Source of the DNA: Candidatus Izemoplasma sp.
GTDB lineage: Bacteria > Bacillota_I > Bacilli_A > Izemoplasmatales > Izemoplasmataceae
NCBI GenBank assembly: GCA_007132145.1
Contig: SLPE01000134.1
Coordinates: forward strand, 1 to 6,869
DNA: 6,869 nt
Reading direction: 5' to 3'
Shown here: positions 1-6,798 of the stretch, piece by piece
Position numbering within the stretch: the stretch's first letter is position 1
Layout of the letters: each line of letters opens with the position of its first letter
Program-made: the position numbers and the translations under genes
The notes under the pieces: model-generated
Told to the model about the DNA's origin: nothing
The model's input: only the letters and a program-made list of their open reading frames with translations
The model's database searches: none

Positions 1-1
1 A

Positions 2-1612
2 AAACTCGTCGACTACCTCGATTTGGCGCGACGGCTCCGTTCGAACGCTTTGCGGTTGCAAGCCTATACCGGCTTGCGGATGGCGACAGCCGCGCTTGAT
101 GAAGACGCGAGCGGGATGATGAACCGTCTACAAAAATCGCTCAGCGAAACGAGCGGATTCCAGACGGCGATCGCGAAGTTCGTCCCCAAAGTCGCCGACC
201 TCGACGACCTTGTCGAACACCATCCTTCATTGAGACCTTTCCGCTATCACTTCCGACGGATCAAGGACCAGAGCGCTTACGTCCTTTCCGACAAGGAAGA
301 AGCGCTCATCGCGAAGATGAGCATGAACGGCGCGAGCGCCTGGGGCAGACTGCAAGGGTTGCTCACGAGCATTCTCAAGGTCGACTTCAACGGTGAAGAG
401 ACGACTTTGCCGGCCATCCGCAACAAAGCCCACTCCCCCGATGCGAAGACGCGGGAGACCGCATATCGTTCGGAGCTCGCCGCCTACAAGAAAATCGAAC
501 ATTCCGTCGCCGCGGCTCTCAACGGCGTCAAGGGCGAAGTCAACGAACTGTCCGCCTTGCGCGGATTCAAGAGCCCTTTGGAAGAAGCGGTGTTCAATTC
601 CCGGATGTCGATGTCGACCCTCGAAGCGCTCATCGCCTCGATGGACAGGCACCTTCCGGTCTTCCGTAGCTATTTACATAGAAAGGCCGAGTTGCTCGGC
701 CATGCGAACGGCTTGCCCTGGTACGACCTCTTCGCACCGCTCGGTAGGAGCGAGAGGACGTTCACGAGTGCGGAAGCGGTCGACTATGTCGCAAAGAACT
801 TCGAATCCTTCGGGTCCGATCTCGCCGCATTGGCGCGCAGAGCCCACAAAGAACGATGGATCGACTATACGCCCCGCAGCGGAAAGCGCGGCGGTGCGTT
901 TTGCATGAACATCCACACGATTGCCGAAAGCCGCATCCTCATGAATTTCGACGGCACGTTTTCCAACGTCATCACGCTCGCACATGAACTCGGTCACGCC
1001 TATCATGGAGACCGCATCTTCACCGAAGACATCCTCAACGCGAGTTATACGATGCCGGTCGCCGAAACGGCTTCGACCTTGTGCGAAACAATCGTCAAGA
1101 AGGCCGCGCTCGAAGATTCGCAAGGGGAGGAAAGGTTGTTCATCCTCGAGCAGTCGTTGATGGGTTCGACGCAAGTCGTCGTCGACATCATGTCGCGCTA
1201 TTTGTTCGAACAAGCCGTCTTCGAGAAACGCAAGACGACGCCGCTCACGCCGGAAAGGGCATGCGAGATGATGGAGGACGCGCAAAAAAGAACATACGGC
1301 GACGCGCTCGACGCCAAGACGCTCCATCCCTACATGTGGGTCAACAAGGGACACTATTACAGCGGCAACTTGAGTTTTTACAATTTCCCTTATGCGTTCG
1401 GATTGTTGTTCGCAAAGGGCATCTACGCCTTGTTCGTCGAAAAGGGACCCTCCTTCGCCGGAGCGGTCGACACGCTTTTGCAAAAGACCGGCCAGATGAG
1501 CGTCGAAGACGTCGCAGCGCTTGTCGGTATCGACGTCAAGGACCCCGCTTTCTGGGACCGCTCGCTCGGCGTCATCCGTGAAGAGATCGAAACATTCCTC
1601 TCGATCACTTGA
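2..1612 (+). CDS. pepF: M3-family zinc oligoendopeptidase (PepF type), 5'-truncated by the window edge
   Basis: Cytosolic metallopeptidase that cuts short peptides, probably in peptide recycling. The frame is already open at base 2 and reads sensibly (KLVDYLDLARRL) into the TTG codon at 23, so TTG is not the real start and the gene begins off the left edge. Compared with the usual ~590-600 residues, roughly 50-60 N-terminal residues are missing. Numbering from TTG 23: the HELGH zinc motif is at residues 321-325 (H321 and H325 ligands, E322 catalytic), and the third ligand is E348 in VAETAST, 27 residues after H321, as in the M3 family. Flanking blocks GGAFCMNIH (290-298), MNFDGTFSNVITLA (307-320) and, near the C-terminus, SFYNFPYAFGLLFAKG also match this peptidase family. 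No signal peptide or membrane segment is seen in the visible part. The gene ends at TGA 1610-1612, before a promoter-bearing gap, so it is a transcription unit separate from pheST. Family assignment is secure; the exact clade and the symbol are less certain. Confidence 0.93.
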   Translation, partial: KLVDYLDLARRLRSNALRLQAYTGLRMATAALDEDASGMMNRLQKSLSETSGFQTAIAKFVPKVADLDDLVEHHPSLRPFRYHFRRIKDQSAYVLSDKEEALIAKMSMNGASAWGRLQGLLTSILKVDFNGEETTLPAIRNKAHSPDAKTRETAYRSELAAYKKIEHSVAAALNGVKGEVNELSALRGFKSPLEEAVFNSRMSMSTLEALIASMDRHLPVFRSYLHRKAELLGHANGLPWYDLFAPLGRSERTFTSAEAVDYVAKNFESFGSDLAALARRAHKERWIDYTPRSGKRGGAFCMNIHTIAESRILMNFDGTFSNVITLAHELGHAYHGDRIFTEDILNASYTMPVAETASTLCETIVKKAALEDSQGEERLFILEQSLMGSTQVVVDIMSRYLFEQAVFEKRKTTPLTPERACEMMEDAQKRTYGDALDAKTLHPYMWVNKGHYYSGNLSFYNFPYAFGLLFAKGIYALFVEKGPSFAGAVDTLLQKTGQMSVEDVAALVGIDVKDPAFWDRSLGVIREEIETFLSIT

Positions 1613-1625
1613 GAGACGACCCGGC

Positions 1626-1655
1626 CACCGTCCGCGACACCGTTCGCGGACGGTG
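1626..1655 (+). terminator. 12-bp perfect inverted repeat after the peptidase gene, possible terminator
   Basis: CACCGTCCGCGA (1626-1637) is the exact reverse complement of TCGCGGACGGTG (1644-1655), with a 6-base loop. It starts 14 bases after the peptidase stop codon and ends before the pheST promoter, which is where a terminator would be expected. The GC-rich stem is followed by TGCGAAGACG and not by a run of T, so it is not a classic intrinsic terminator. It may instead stabilise the 3' end of the mRNA or act with a factor. Confidence 0.5.
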
Positions 1656-1678
1656 TGCGAAGACGCTGTCGAATGCCC

Positions 1679-1707
1679 TTGATTATTCATGTCGTCTCGG
1701 GTATAAT
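1679..1707 (+). promoter_or_regulatory. Housekeeping sigma promoter for the pheST T-box transcript
   Basis: TTGATT (1679-1684) is a 4/6 match to the -35 consensus and TATAAT (1702-1707) is a perfect -10, separated by exactly 17 bases. This predicts a transcript start near 1714, just upstream of the T-box stem I. It is the only strong promoter seen ahead of pheS. Confidence 0.85.
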
Positions 1708-1713
1708 GATGGC

Positions 1714-1930
1714 AACACGAAGACCGGGACCATGTGAACCGTCACCCGTCGCCCAAGAGAGGGGCCGTCGCTGAAAACGCCCTGTGCCGGAACGGATTCA
1801 TTTCAGCCCGAGAGTGGTGTCTGAACCACACCCGCACGGCTTGCGTTATGAGCCATGAAGCGCCAGGAAACTGGAAAAAAGGTGGTACCGCGGATGCACA
1901 TTCGTCCTTTCAGAAGGACGTTTTTTATAG
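1714..1930 (+). promoter_or_regulatory. T-box riboswitch leader, tRNA-Phe responsive, controlling pheST
   Basis: Non-coding leader RNA that senses the charging state of tRNA-Phe by direct binding. Stem I runs roughly 1724-1812: ACGG 1792-1795 pairs with CCGT 1739-1742 below the distal part, CCCG 1807-1810 with CGGG 1725-1728 at the base, and the distal conserved AGAGAG is at 1756-1761. The specifier is best read as UUC (Phe) at 1797-1799, in the context GA-UUC-A. Between stem I and the switch there is a hairpin GTGGT/ACCAC (1814-1818/1825-1829) and a CCAG-GAAA-CTGG tetraloop hairpin (1863-1874). The conserved T-box, AAGGTGGTACCGCGG, is at 1879-1893. Its UGGU (1883-1886) is complementary to ACCA, as expected for tRNA-Phe with discriminator base A. 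The antiterminator pairs AAGG (1879-1882) with CCTT (1906-1909) and GCG (1890-1892) with CGT (1903-1905), bulging out UGGUACC. The competing terminator is listed separately. The family call is very secure; the fine pairing of stem I is my hand-drawn estimate. Confidence 0.95.
1903..1926 (+). terminator. T-box regulated intrinsic terminator upstream of pheS
   Basis: CGTCCTT (1903-1909) pairs with AAGGACG (1914-1920) around a TCAG loop and is followed by six T (1921-1926). Its left arm is the same segment that pairs with the T-box in the antiterminator, so the two structures exclude each other. Charged tRNA-Phe should favour this terminator and stop transcription before pheS; uncharged tRNA should favour read-through. 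Confidence 0.95.
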
Positions 1931-1932
1931 GA

Positions 1933-1940
1933 AAAGGAGT
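1933..1940 (+). promoter_or_regulatory. Ribosome binding site fixing the pheS start
   Basis: AAAAGGAG T lies 9-10 bases before ATG 1950, just after the terminator T-run. It decides the start of pheS: the reading frame is open upstream to GTG 1734, but that stretch is the T-box RNA. Confidence 0.9.
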
Positions 1941-1949
1941 GAAGTCGAC

Positions 1950-3002
1950 ATGGAAGTCAAAAAACAGCTCGAAGCCTTGGAGAAAACGCTCATCGGTAAA
2001 CTCGCGGACGTCTCGAAACCGGAAGGTCTCAACGACGTCAAGGCGGAGTTCCTCGGCAAGAAGGCCGTCCTCTCCCGCCTCATGGGCGCGATGAAGGATC
2101 TGCCGAGCGAGGAAAGACCGGCATTCGGTGAACGCATCAATCAGACGAAACGACGTTTCGCCGCCTTGATCGATGAAAAACGCGCCGAGCTCGATGCGGC
2201 GCGAATCGAAGCGAAACTGCTTGAAGAAAGAATCGATGTCACATTGCCGGGCCCCGACCTCGCTTCGGGAACGAGGCATGTCCTCAACCAGATCGTCGAG
2301 GACATCGAAGACTTGTTCATGGGGATGGGATACGTCGTCAAGGAAGGCCCCGAAGTCGAATGCGACGATTACAACTTCGAACGGCTCAACATTCCCAAGC
2401 ACCATCCCGCCCGGGACATGCAAGATACGTTCTTCATCGATAAAGAACGGTTGTTGAGGACGCACACATCGCCGGTCCAAGTGCGGACGATGCTCGAATA
2501 CGGCGGCGAGAAGCCCGTCAAGATCATCTGTCCCGGAAAGACCTATCGCCGTGATGACGACGATCCGACGCACAGTCACCAGTTCATGCAAGTCGAAGGT
2601 CTCGTCGTCGATGAAGACACGACGATGGCCGATTTGAAAGGGACGCTTGAAACGGTCGCGAAGGCGATGTTTGGTGCAAACCGCCGCATCCGCCTGCGTC
2701 CATCGTATTTCCCCTTCACGGAACCGAGCGTCGAAGTCGACGTCTCCTGCGCCGCATGCGCCGGCGACGGATGTCCGATGTGCAAACATACGGGGTATAT
2801 CGAGATACTCGGCGCCGGCATGGTCCACAACAACGTCCTCTCGGCGTGCGGCTACGACCCGAAGCGCTATCAAGGGTTCGCTTTCGGCATCGGTATCGAA
2901 CGCCTCGCGATGCTCAAATACGGCATCGCCGACATCCGTGATTTCTACACGAACGACCTCCGCTTCAACAAACAATTCAAACGACCGGGGGGAGCACGAT
3001 GA
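1950..3002 (+). CDS. pheS: Phenylalanine--tRNA ligase alpha subunit
   Basis: Catalytic alpha subunit of the alpha2-beta2 phenylalanyl-tRNA synthetase; it activates phenylalanine with ATP and charges tRNA-Phe in the cytosol. At 350 residues it has the usual length. Residues 1-95 form the charged helical, coiled-coil tRNA-contacting arm. The class II core follows: motif 1 region around 107-136 ([17 protein letters not shown]), THTSPVQ at 171-177, motif 2 with [19 protein letters not shown] at 199-217, the FPFTEPS substrate-pocket block at 254-260, and motif 3 [13 protein letters not shown] at 313-325. A Cys4 insertion (C267, C270, C275, C278; CxxC-x4-CxxC) precedes [12 protein letters not shown], as in many Bacillota PheS proteins. 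HNNVL at 293-297 replaces the more usual HPNVL. The start at ATG 1950 is set by the ribosome site at 1933-1940 and by the conserved N-terminus; a longer reading from GTG 1734 would translate the riboswitch and is rejected. It overlaps pheT by four bases (ATGA), which implies translational coupling. Expression is controlled by the upstream T-box. Confidence 0.98.
   Translation: MEVKKQLEALEKTLIGKLADVSKPEGLNDVKAEFLGKKAVLSRLMGAMKDLPSEERPAFGERINQTKRRFAALIDEKRAELDAARIEAKLLEERIDVTLPGPDLASGTRHVLNQIVEDIEDLFMGMGYVVKEGPEVECDDYNFERLNIPKHHPARDMQDTFFIDKERLLRTHTSPVQVRTMLEYGGEKPVKIICPGKTYRRDDDDPTHSHQFMQVEGLVVDEDTTMADLKGTLETVAKAMFGANRRIRLRPSYFPFTEPSVEVDVSCAACAGDGCPMCKHTGYIEILGAGMVHNNVLSACGYDPKRYQGFAFGIGIERLAMLKYGIADIRDFYTNDLRFNKQFKRPGGAR
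2987..2994 (+). promoter_or_regulatory. Ribosome binding site of pheT inside the end of pheS
   Basis: GGGGGGAG ends four bases before ATG 2999, within the last codons of pheS. With the ATGA overlap (pheT ATG 2999-3001, pheS TGA 3000-3002) it supports coupled translation and balanced subunit synthesis. Confidence 0.7.
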
Positions 3003-5359
3003 ACGTTTCATTATCTTGGCTCAAGGACATGGTCGCGCTCGGACTCAGTCATGAAGCGTTGGCCGCGAAAATGACCGACCATTCACAAGAAGTCGAACAC
3101 ATCCGTCCGCTCGTCGCTGCGGATCGGCTCGTTATCGGTAAGATCGCGTCGTTGGTTCAACATCCCGATGCGGACAATCTGACGGTATGTCGTGTCGATG
3201 TCGGCAAAGAGACGCTCGACATCGTCTGCGGCGCGCCCAATGCGAAAGCGGGACAAACGGTGATTGTCGCCCGCGAAGGCGCGACACTCGCGGGCGGTCT
3301 GCGCATCGAGAAGACGAACATCCGCGGCGTCGTATCGGAAGGCATGATCTGCAGTTTGAGCGAACTCGGCATCGATGAGAAGTACCATCATGAAAAGGGC
3401 ATCCACGTCATTGAAGAAAACTTGCCACCGGGACGTGACGCCTTGAAGGCTCTGCATTTGGACGATACCGTGATGGCCCTCGATCTGACACCGAACCGGG
3501 CCGACCTCCTCAGTATGCATGGTGTCGCCTACGATGTCGCCGCGATTCTCGACGTTCCCTTGAACATCAAGGCGCTCGACATCGATGAGACACCGGCGCA
3601 ACGCCCGCTCGACATTTCGACGACGACCGGCTCTTGTCGGAGCTATTTCGGTCTGATCATCGAGAACATGCGTGTCAAGGAAAGCCCACGATGGATGCGC
3701 GCACGATTGATCGCCGCAGGCATCCGCCCCATCAACAACATCGTCGATATCACCAACTACGTCATGCTTGAAACCGGACAACCGCTGCACGCTTTCGACG
3801 CCGACAAAATGCAAAGCGACACCATCCTCGTTCGCGAGGCGCGGGAAGCGGAACGTTTCGTGACGCTTGACGACAAGGAACGGCAACTCGAAGCGGGCGA
3901 CATCTTGATTACCGACGGCGACAAGGCCGTCGCCCTCGGCGGCGTCATGGGAGGACGTGACACCGAAGTGAGCGACAAGACGGTACGGATCCTCCTCGAA
4001 GCCGCGGTCTTCGACCCGGTGCAAGTGCGGAAGACGTCGCATCGTCTCGGATTGCGCAGTGAATCTTCGCTACGCTTCGAGCGCGGCGTCGACCCCGAAA
4101 AGACGAAATTCGCGCTGTTCCGTGCCGCCGAACTCTTCATCGCGCACGCGTCAGGGCGCGTGAAGGACGGATACAGCGGATTCGACAACCATCAAGCGCT
4201 CGAGAAGACCTTGACCTTGACCGCCGCCGACGTCAACGACGTTCTCGGGTCCAACTATACACTCGAACACATCAGCGCCGTCTTGAAACGGCTCCGTTTT
4301 GAACATGCCGTCGTAGAAGGGCGGCTCGAGATGGTCTGCCCGACCCGCCGCGTCGACATCGTCGGTCTTCAGGACGTCATCGAGGAAATCGGCCGCCTGA
4401 GCGGGTACAACGAGCTTCCCTCGACGTTGCCGAAGACGGTTTCGACGGGGGCTTTGAGTCCTTTGCAAAAACGGCGCAGGAAGACGCGCGCAGTATTGAC
4501 AGGGCTCGGTTTCGATGAAGTCGTCGGCTACGCTCTGACCGACAAGGCGAGCGTGAACACGTTCACACGAAACGCCGACTCCGCACCGCTCGAGTTGGCG
4601 AATCCGATGAGCGAAGCCCGTGCCGTGATGCGATTGAGCGCGGCCAAGACATTGCTTGAAATCATCGCTTACAATGTCGCGCGGCAAACGGAAGACGCAG
4701 CGATTTTCGAACTCGGCAAGACCTATGCCGCAAGCGGGGAGAAAGAAGTGCTCGCCCTCGCCATCCACGGCACGTACCGAGATGGCGGGTGGTTGAAGGG
4801 GATGAAGACCGATTTCTACACGCTGAAGGCGGTCTTCGAAGCCTTGTGTTCAGCCTTGTGCATCGATGGTGTCGCTTACGCACCGAAGTCGCTCGAAGGC
4901 TACCATCCTCACCAATGCGCTTCGATTGAACACGACGGGAAGACGATCGGTCACATCGGGAAGGTCCATCCCAAGGAGGCGCAACGTCTCGATCTCGGAG
5001 ACGTCTACGTTCTCGAAGTCGATTTCCTCGCCTTGCACGACGTGGCGAAAGAAGACATCGATTACGATGTTGTAAGCCGTTATCCTTCGGTTGAACGCGA
5101 TCTTGCGCTTGTCGTCGATGAAAACGTGCCCGCCGCTTCGCTACACGCGTCGTTGAAAACTGAACTCGGAGATGTCTTGAAAGCGGTCCACGTTTTCGAT
5201 GTCTATTCAGGGAAAGGCCTTCCGGACGGGAAGAAATCCCTCGGGTTCCGCCTGGTTTTCTCTTCGACGGAGAAGACATGGACGCATGAAGACATCGAAC
5301 GCTTCATCGCACGGGTCTTGAAGACGTTGGAACGCGATCACGACGCTCGTCTACGTTGA
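2999..5359 (+). CDS. pheT: Phenylalanine--tRNA ligase beta subunit
   Basis: Beta subunit of phenylalanyl-tRNA synthetase; it binds tRNA-Phe and hydrolyses mischarged Tyr-tRNA-Phe. At 786 residues it is full length for the bacterial family (about 790-800). Domains in order: N-terminal [12 protein letters not shown] (1-12); EMAP/OB-fold tRNA-binding domain around 40-150 with [15 protein letters not shown] and [14 protein letters not shown]3/B4 editing domain around 165-390 with [17 protein letters not shown] (163-179), [22 protein letters not shown] (246-267), GGVMGG (314-319) and [16 protein letters not shown] (351-366); B5 domain around 400-475; catalytically inert class II-like core around 480-685; C-terminal ferredoxin-fold anticodon-binding (FDX-ACB) domain around 692-785, starting [16 protein letters not shown]. 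One local oddity is [15 protein letters not shown] at 545-559, where most homologues have a leucine/proline-rich SLLPGLL stretch; this core is not catalytic, so function should be kept. The gene is translated with pheS through the ATGA overlap, shares the T-box control, and ends before a strong terminator. Confidence 0.98.
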   Translation: MNVSLSWLKDMVALGLSHEALAAKMTDHSQEVEHIRPLVAADRLVIGKIASLVQHPDADNLTVCRVDVGKETLDIVCGAPNAKAGQTVIVAREGATLAGGLRIEKTNIRGVVSEGMICSLSELGIDEKYHHEKGIHVIEENLPPGRDALKALHLDDTVMALDLTPNRADLLSMHGVAYDVAAILDVPLNIKALDIDETPAQRPLDISTTTGSCRSYFGLIIENMRVKESPRWMRARLIAAGIRPINNIVDITNYVMLETGQPLHAFDADKMQSDTILVREAREAERFVTLDDKERQLEAGDILITDGDKAVALGGVMGGRDTEVSDKTVRILLEAAVFDPVQVRKTSHRLGLRSESSLRFERGVDPEKTKFALFRAAELFIAHASGRVKDGYSGFDNHQALEKTLTLTAADVNDVLGSNYTLEHISAVLKRLRFEHAVVEGRLEMVCPTRRVDIVGLQDVIEEIGRLSGYNELPSTLPKTVSTGALSPLQKRRRKTRAVLTGLGFDEVVGYALTDKASVNTFTRNADSAPLELANPMSEARAVMRLSAAKTLLEIIAYNVARQTEDAAIFELGKTYAASGEKEVLALAIHGTYRDGGWLKGMKTDFYTLKAVFEALCSALCIDGVAYAPKSLEGYHPHQCASIEHDGKTIGHIGKVHPKEAQRLDLGDVYVLEVDFLALHDVAKEDIDYDVVSRYPSVERDLALVVDENVPAASLHASLKTELGDVLKAVHVFDVYSGKGLPDGKKSLGFRLVFSSTEKTWTHEDIERFIARVLKTLERDHDARLR

Positions 5360-5377
5360 ACCGACAAGCAGATGAAG

Positions 5378-5410
5378 AACATCCCCGGCCACCGACCGGG
5401 GATGTTTTTT
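5378..5410 (+). terminator. Intrinsic terminator of the pheST operon
   Basis: AACATCCCCGG (5378-5388) pairs perfectly with CCGGGGATGTT (5396-5406) around a 7-base loop, and T 5405-5410 form the U-tract. It begins 18 bases after the pheT stop. The convergent regulator gene ends at 5413 on the other strand; read from that strand the stem is followed by TTCTTCATC, so it may serve as a weaker terminator for that gene too. Confidence 0.93.
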
Positions 5411-5412
5411 GA

Positions 5413-6720
5413 TCATGGATCGAGCAACGTCTTGAACGCGAACTTCAGTTCTTCTTCGGACAGACCGGCGTAGGGGACGAGAAGGGTGTTTTCAGGATCC
5501 TCGAACGCATGGACGAAGAGTTTCAACGCCTTCGCTTTTTTCTTCAAAAGACGTATCGTGTCGTCATGGTCGCTACGGATCAGGACGTGAAGGTTGGATT
5601 CGATGCCGTCGAGTGTGATGTCGGTGCGTGCCGGCAAGGCGTCGAGCGTTTCTCGCAAGGCGTCGTTCTGTTTGCGGCTCACCACGGCTATCCGTTTAAG
5701 CTGCCGCATGAAATCGCCGCTTTTCATCGTTTCCGCCATTGCGAGCTGGTCGAGTTTCGAAACGGTCTGTGCAAGGGGTGCAGCGGCGAGATACCGCTTC
5801 AACAACGTCGGTGGCAAGACCATGTATCCAAGGCGCATGCTGATGAGGAAAGGCCGTGAGAAAGAGCCGATGTATACGACGTGTTCTCCCCCGGCGAGGC
5901 CTTGAATTGAAGGAATCTGATAGGCGTTGTAGCGGAACATATGGTTGTAATCGTCTTCGATGATCAGTGCGTCATGTGTGCTCGCATAACGGATGAGACG
6001 TTGTCGCTCACCGATGCCGACGACACCGCCGCCGGGATAGAGATTCGAAGGGGAGATGTAGATCAGCGAAGGCTGTACTTCGAAGAGGTCGTCGAAGGTT
6101 TTGCAGGCGCGCAGTTCATAGCCTAGGAGTTCGAAGACGTGTCGCGCCCGCTCGAAGAGGGGTTTCAAGAAGGCGACGCGTTGATGTTTCAGCAAAGAAC
6201 CCAAGGTCATCAGATGGTTTTGCACACCGGCGCCGATCACGATGCGGCCGGCATCACCTCTCACTTCGCGCGTGTTCGTCAAGAAATGCGCGACTTCTCG
6301 ACGTAGTTCCCACTCGCCTTGCGCGTCTCCCGGTTTCATCAAGTCGTCATGGCGTGACGAGAGGACGCGCGCGATGTGTTTCTTGAAACGCGCGGCATCG
6401 AATGTACCGGGATGTTGTCCGAGGTTCTTGTATGACGGTTTCGGCTCGATCTGAACCGAGTCTCTTTCGACCGTGTGTTCGAGCCTATCGACCGTTTCCG
6501 CATAGGTGCCGCTTTTCGGCACGCATCGGATGTAGCCTTCGACCGACAGTTGCGTATAGGCTTTTTCGACGGTCGTCGCGCTCAAACCGTGTTTGGCCGC
6601 GAACGTGCGAATCGAATCGAGTTTTTGACCGGGTGCGATGCGACCGCGTGAGAGGGCGTCTTTGAAGTGGGTGTAGATTTGCATGTACAAAGGGGTCGAG
6701 GATTGTCTATCGAGAATCAT
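5413..6720 (-). CDS. MocR/GabR-type GntR-family regulator with aminotransferase-like domain lacking the PLP lysine
   Basis: DNA-binding regulator built from a GntR winged helix and a fold-type I aminotransferase-like domain. I prefer ATG 6720 (435 residues): MILDRQSSTPLYMQIYTHFK is the normal family N-terminus and GGAAG lies 7 bases upstream. The frame is open to ATG 6768, but a candidate -10 (6771-6776) would start the RNA at about that codon. In numbering of the long form (subtract 16 for the preferred start): the winged helix is at about 25-92, with APGQKLDSIRTFAAKHGLSATTVEKAYTQLSVEGYI and SGTYA. A linker follows, then the aminotransferase-like part with GDAQGEWELRREVAHFL (148-164), IGAGVQNHLM (178-187), YISPSNLYPGG (237-247), EDDYNHMFRY (271-280) and GSFSRPFLISMRLGYMVLP (301-319). 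MocR proteins have Lys within the S-F-S-K motif to bind PLP; here it is Arg305 (CGG), while the phosphate-side Arg312 remains. The usual PGY is PLF (203-205) and the usual EDDYD is EDDYN. The effector and target are unknown; a gene beyond the right edge is possible. The gene converges on pheT and has no evident link to it. Confidence 0.93.
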   Translation of the reverse strand: MILDRQSSTPLYMQIYTHFKDALSRGRIAPGQKLDSIRTFAAKHGLSATTVEKAYTQLSVEGYIRCVPKSGTYAETVDRLEHTVERDSVQIEPKPSYKNLGQHPGTFDAARFKKHIARVLSSRHDDLMKPGDAQGEWELRREVAHFLTNTREVRGDAGRIVIGAGVQNHLMTLGSLLKHQRVAFLKPLFERARHVFELLGYELRACKTFDDLFEVQPSLIYISPSNLYPGGGVVGIGERQRLIRYASTHDALIIEDDYNHMFRYNAYQIPSIQGLAGGEHVVYIGSFSRPFLISMRLGYMVLPPTLLKRYLAAAPLAQTVSKLDQLAMAETMKSGDFMRQLKRIAVVSRKQNDALRETLDALPARTDITLDGIESNLHVLIRSDHDDTIRLLKKKAKALKLFVHAFEDPENTLLVPYAGLSEEELKFAFKTLLDP

Positions 6721-6752
6721 TCGAGCACTTCCGTTCTTCCCAGAGATTTTCA

Positions 6753-6771
6753 TGGATGGACGACACATCCA
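6753..6771. repeat. Small dyad TGGATG-N7-CATCCA at the regulator promoter
   Basis: TGGATG (6753-6758) and its exact reverse complement CATCCA (6766-6771) flank 7 bases, immediately downstream of the candidate -10 of the regulator gene. The position suits an operator for autoregulation or a hairpin near the 5' end of its mRNA. A 6-bp dyad can occur by chance, so this is only a candidate site. Confidence 0.35.
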
Positions 6772-6798
6772 GTATACGTGAAAACATGTGGAAATGAA
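6771..6798 (-). promoter_or_regulatory. Candidate promoter of the MocR-type regulator
   Basis: On the minus strand TATACT (6776-6771) is a 5/6 match to the -10 consensus. The best upstream hexamer is TTCATT (6798-6793) at a 16-base spacing, a poor -35 match. A start a few bases downstream falls at about 6764-6768 and would exclude ATG 6768, supporting ATG 6720 as the start codon. The weak -35 would suit a regulated promoter. Confidence 0.4.

Noticed and set aside
23..25. TTG as the start codon of the peptidase gene
   Set aside because: The frame is open to the window edge with peptidase-like sequence (KLVDYLD) before it, and the protein would be short at the N-terminus. The true start is outside the window.
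674..1690. 338-codon minus-strand open frame opposite the peptidase gene
   Set aside because: It lies antisense to a clearly conserved metallopeptidase and its translation is arginine-, aspartate- and valine-rich with no recognisable domain. Such shadows are expected from the codon bias of this GC-rich sequence.
1803..3011. 402-codon minus-strand open frame opposite pheS and the T-box
   Set aside because: It is antisense to pheS almost end to end, runs through the T-box terminator, and shows no motif or ribosome site. The codon pattern of pheS explains it.
3083..4042. 319-codon minus-strand open frame opposite pheT
   Set aside because: Antisense to conserved PheT domains with no recognisable protein content; a codon-bias shadow.
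6766..6768. ATG 6768 as the start of the MocR-type regulator
   Set aside because: No ribosome site precedes it, the candidate -10 lies three bases upstream, and the extra 16 residues are not family-like. ATG 6720 has GGAAG at good spacing and the typical GntR N-terminus. The long form cannot be fully excluded.
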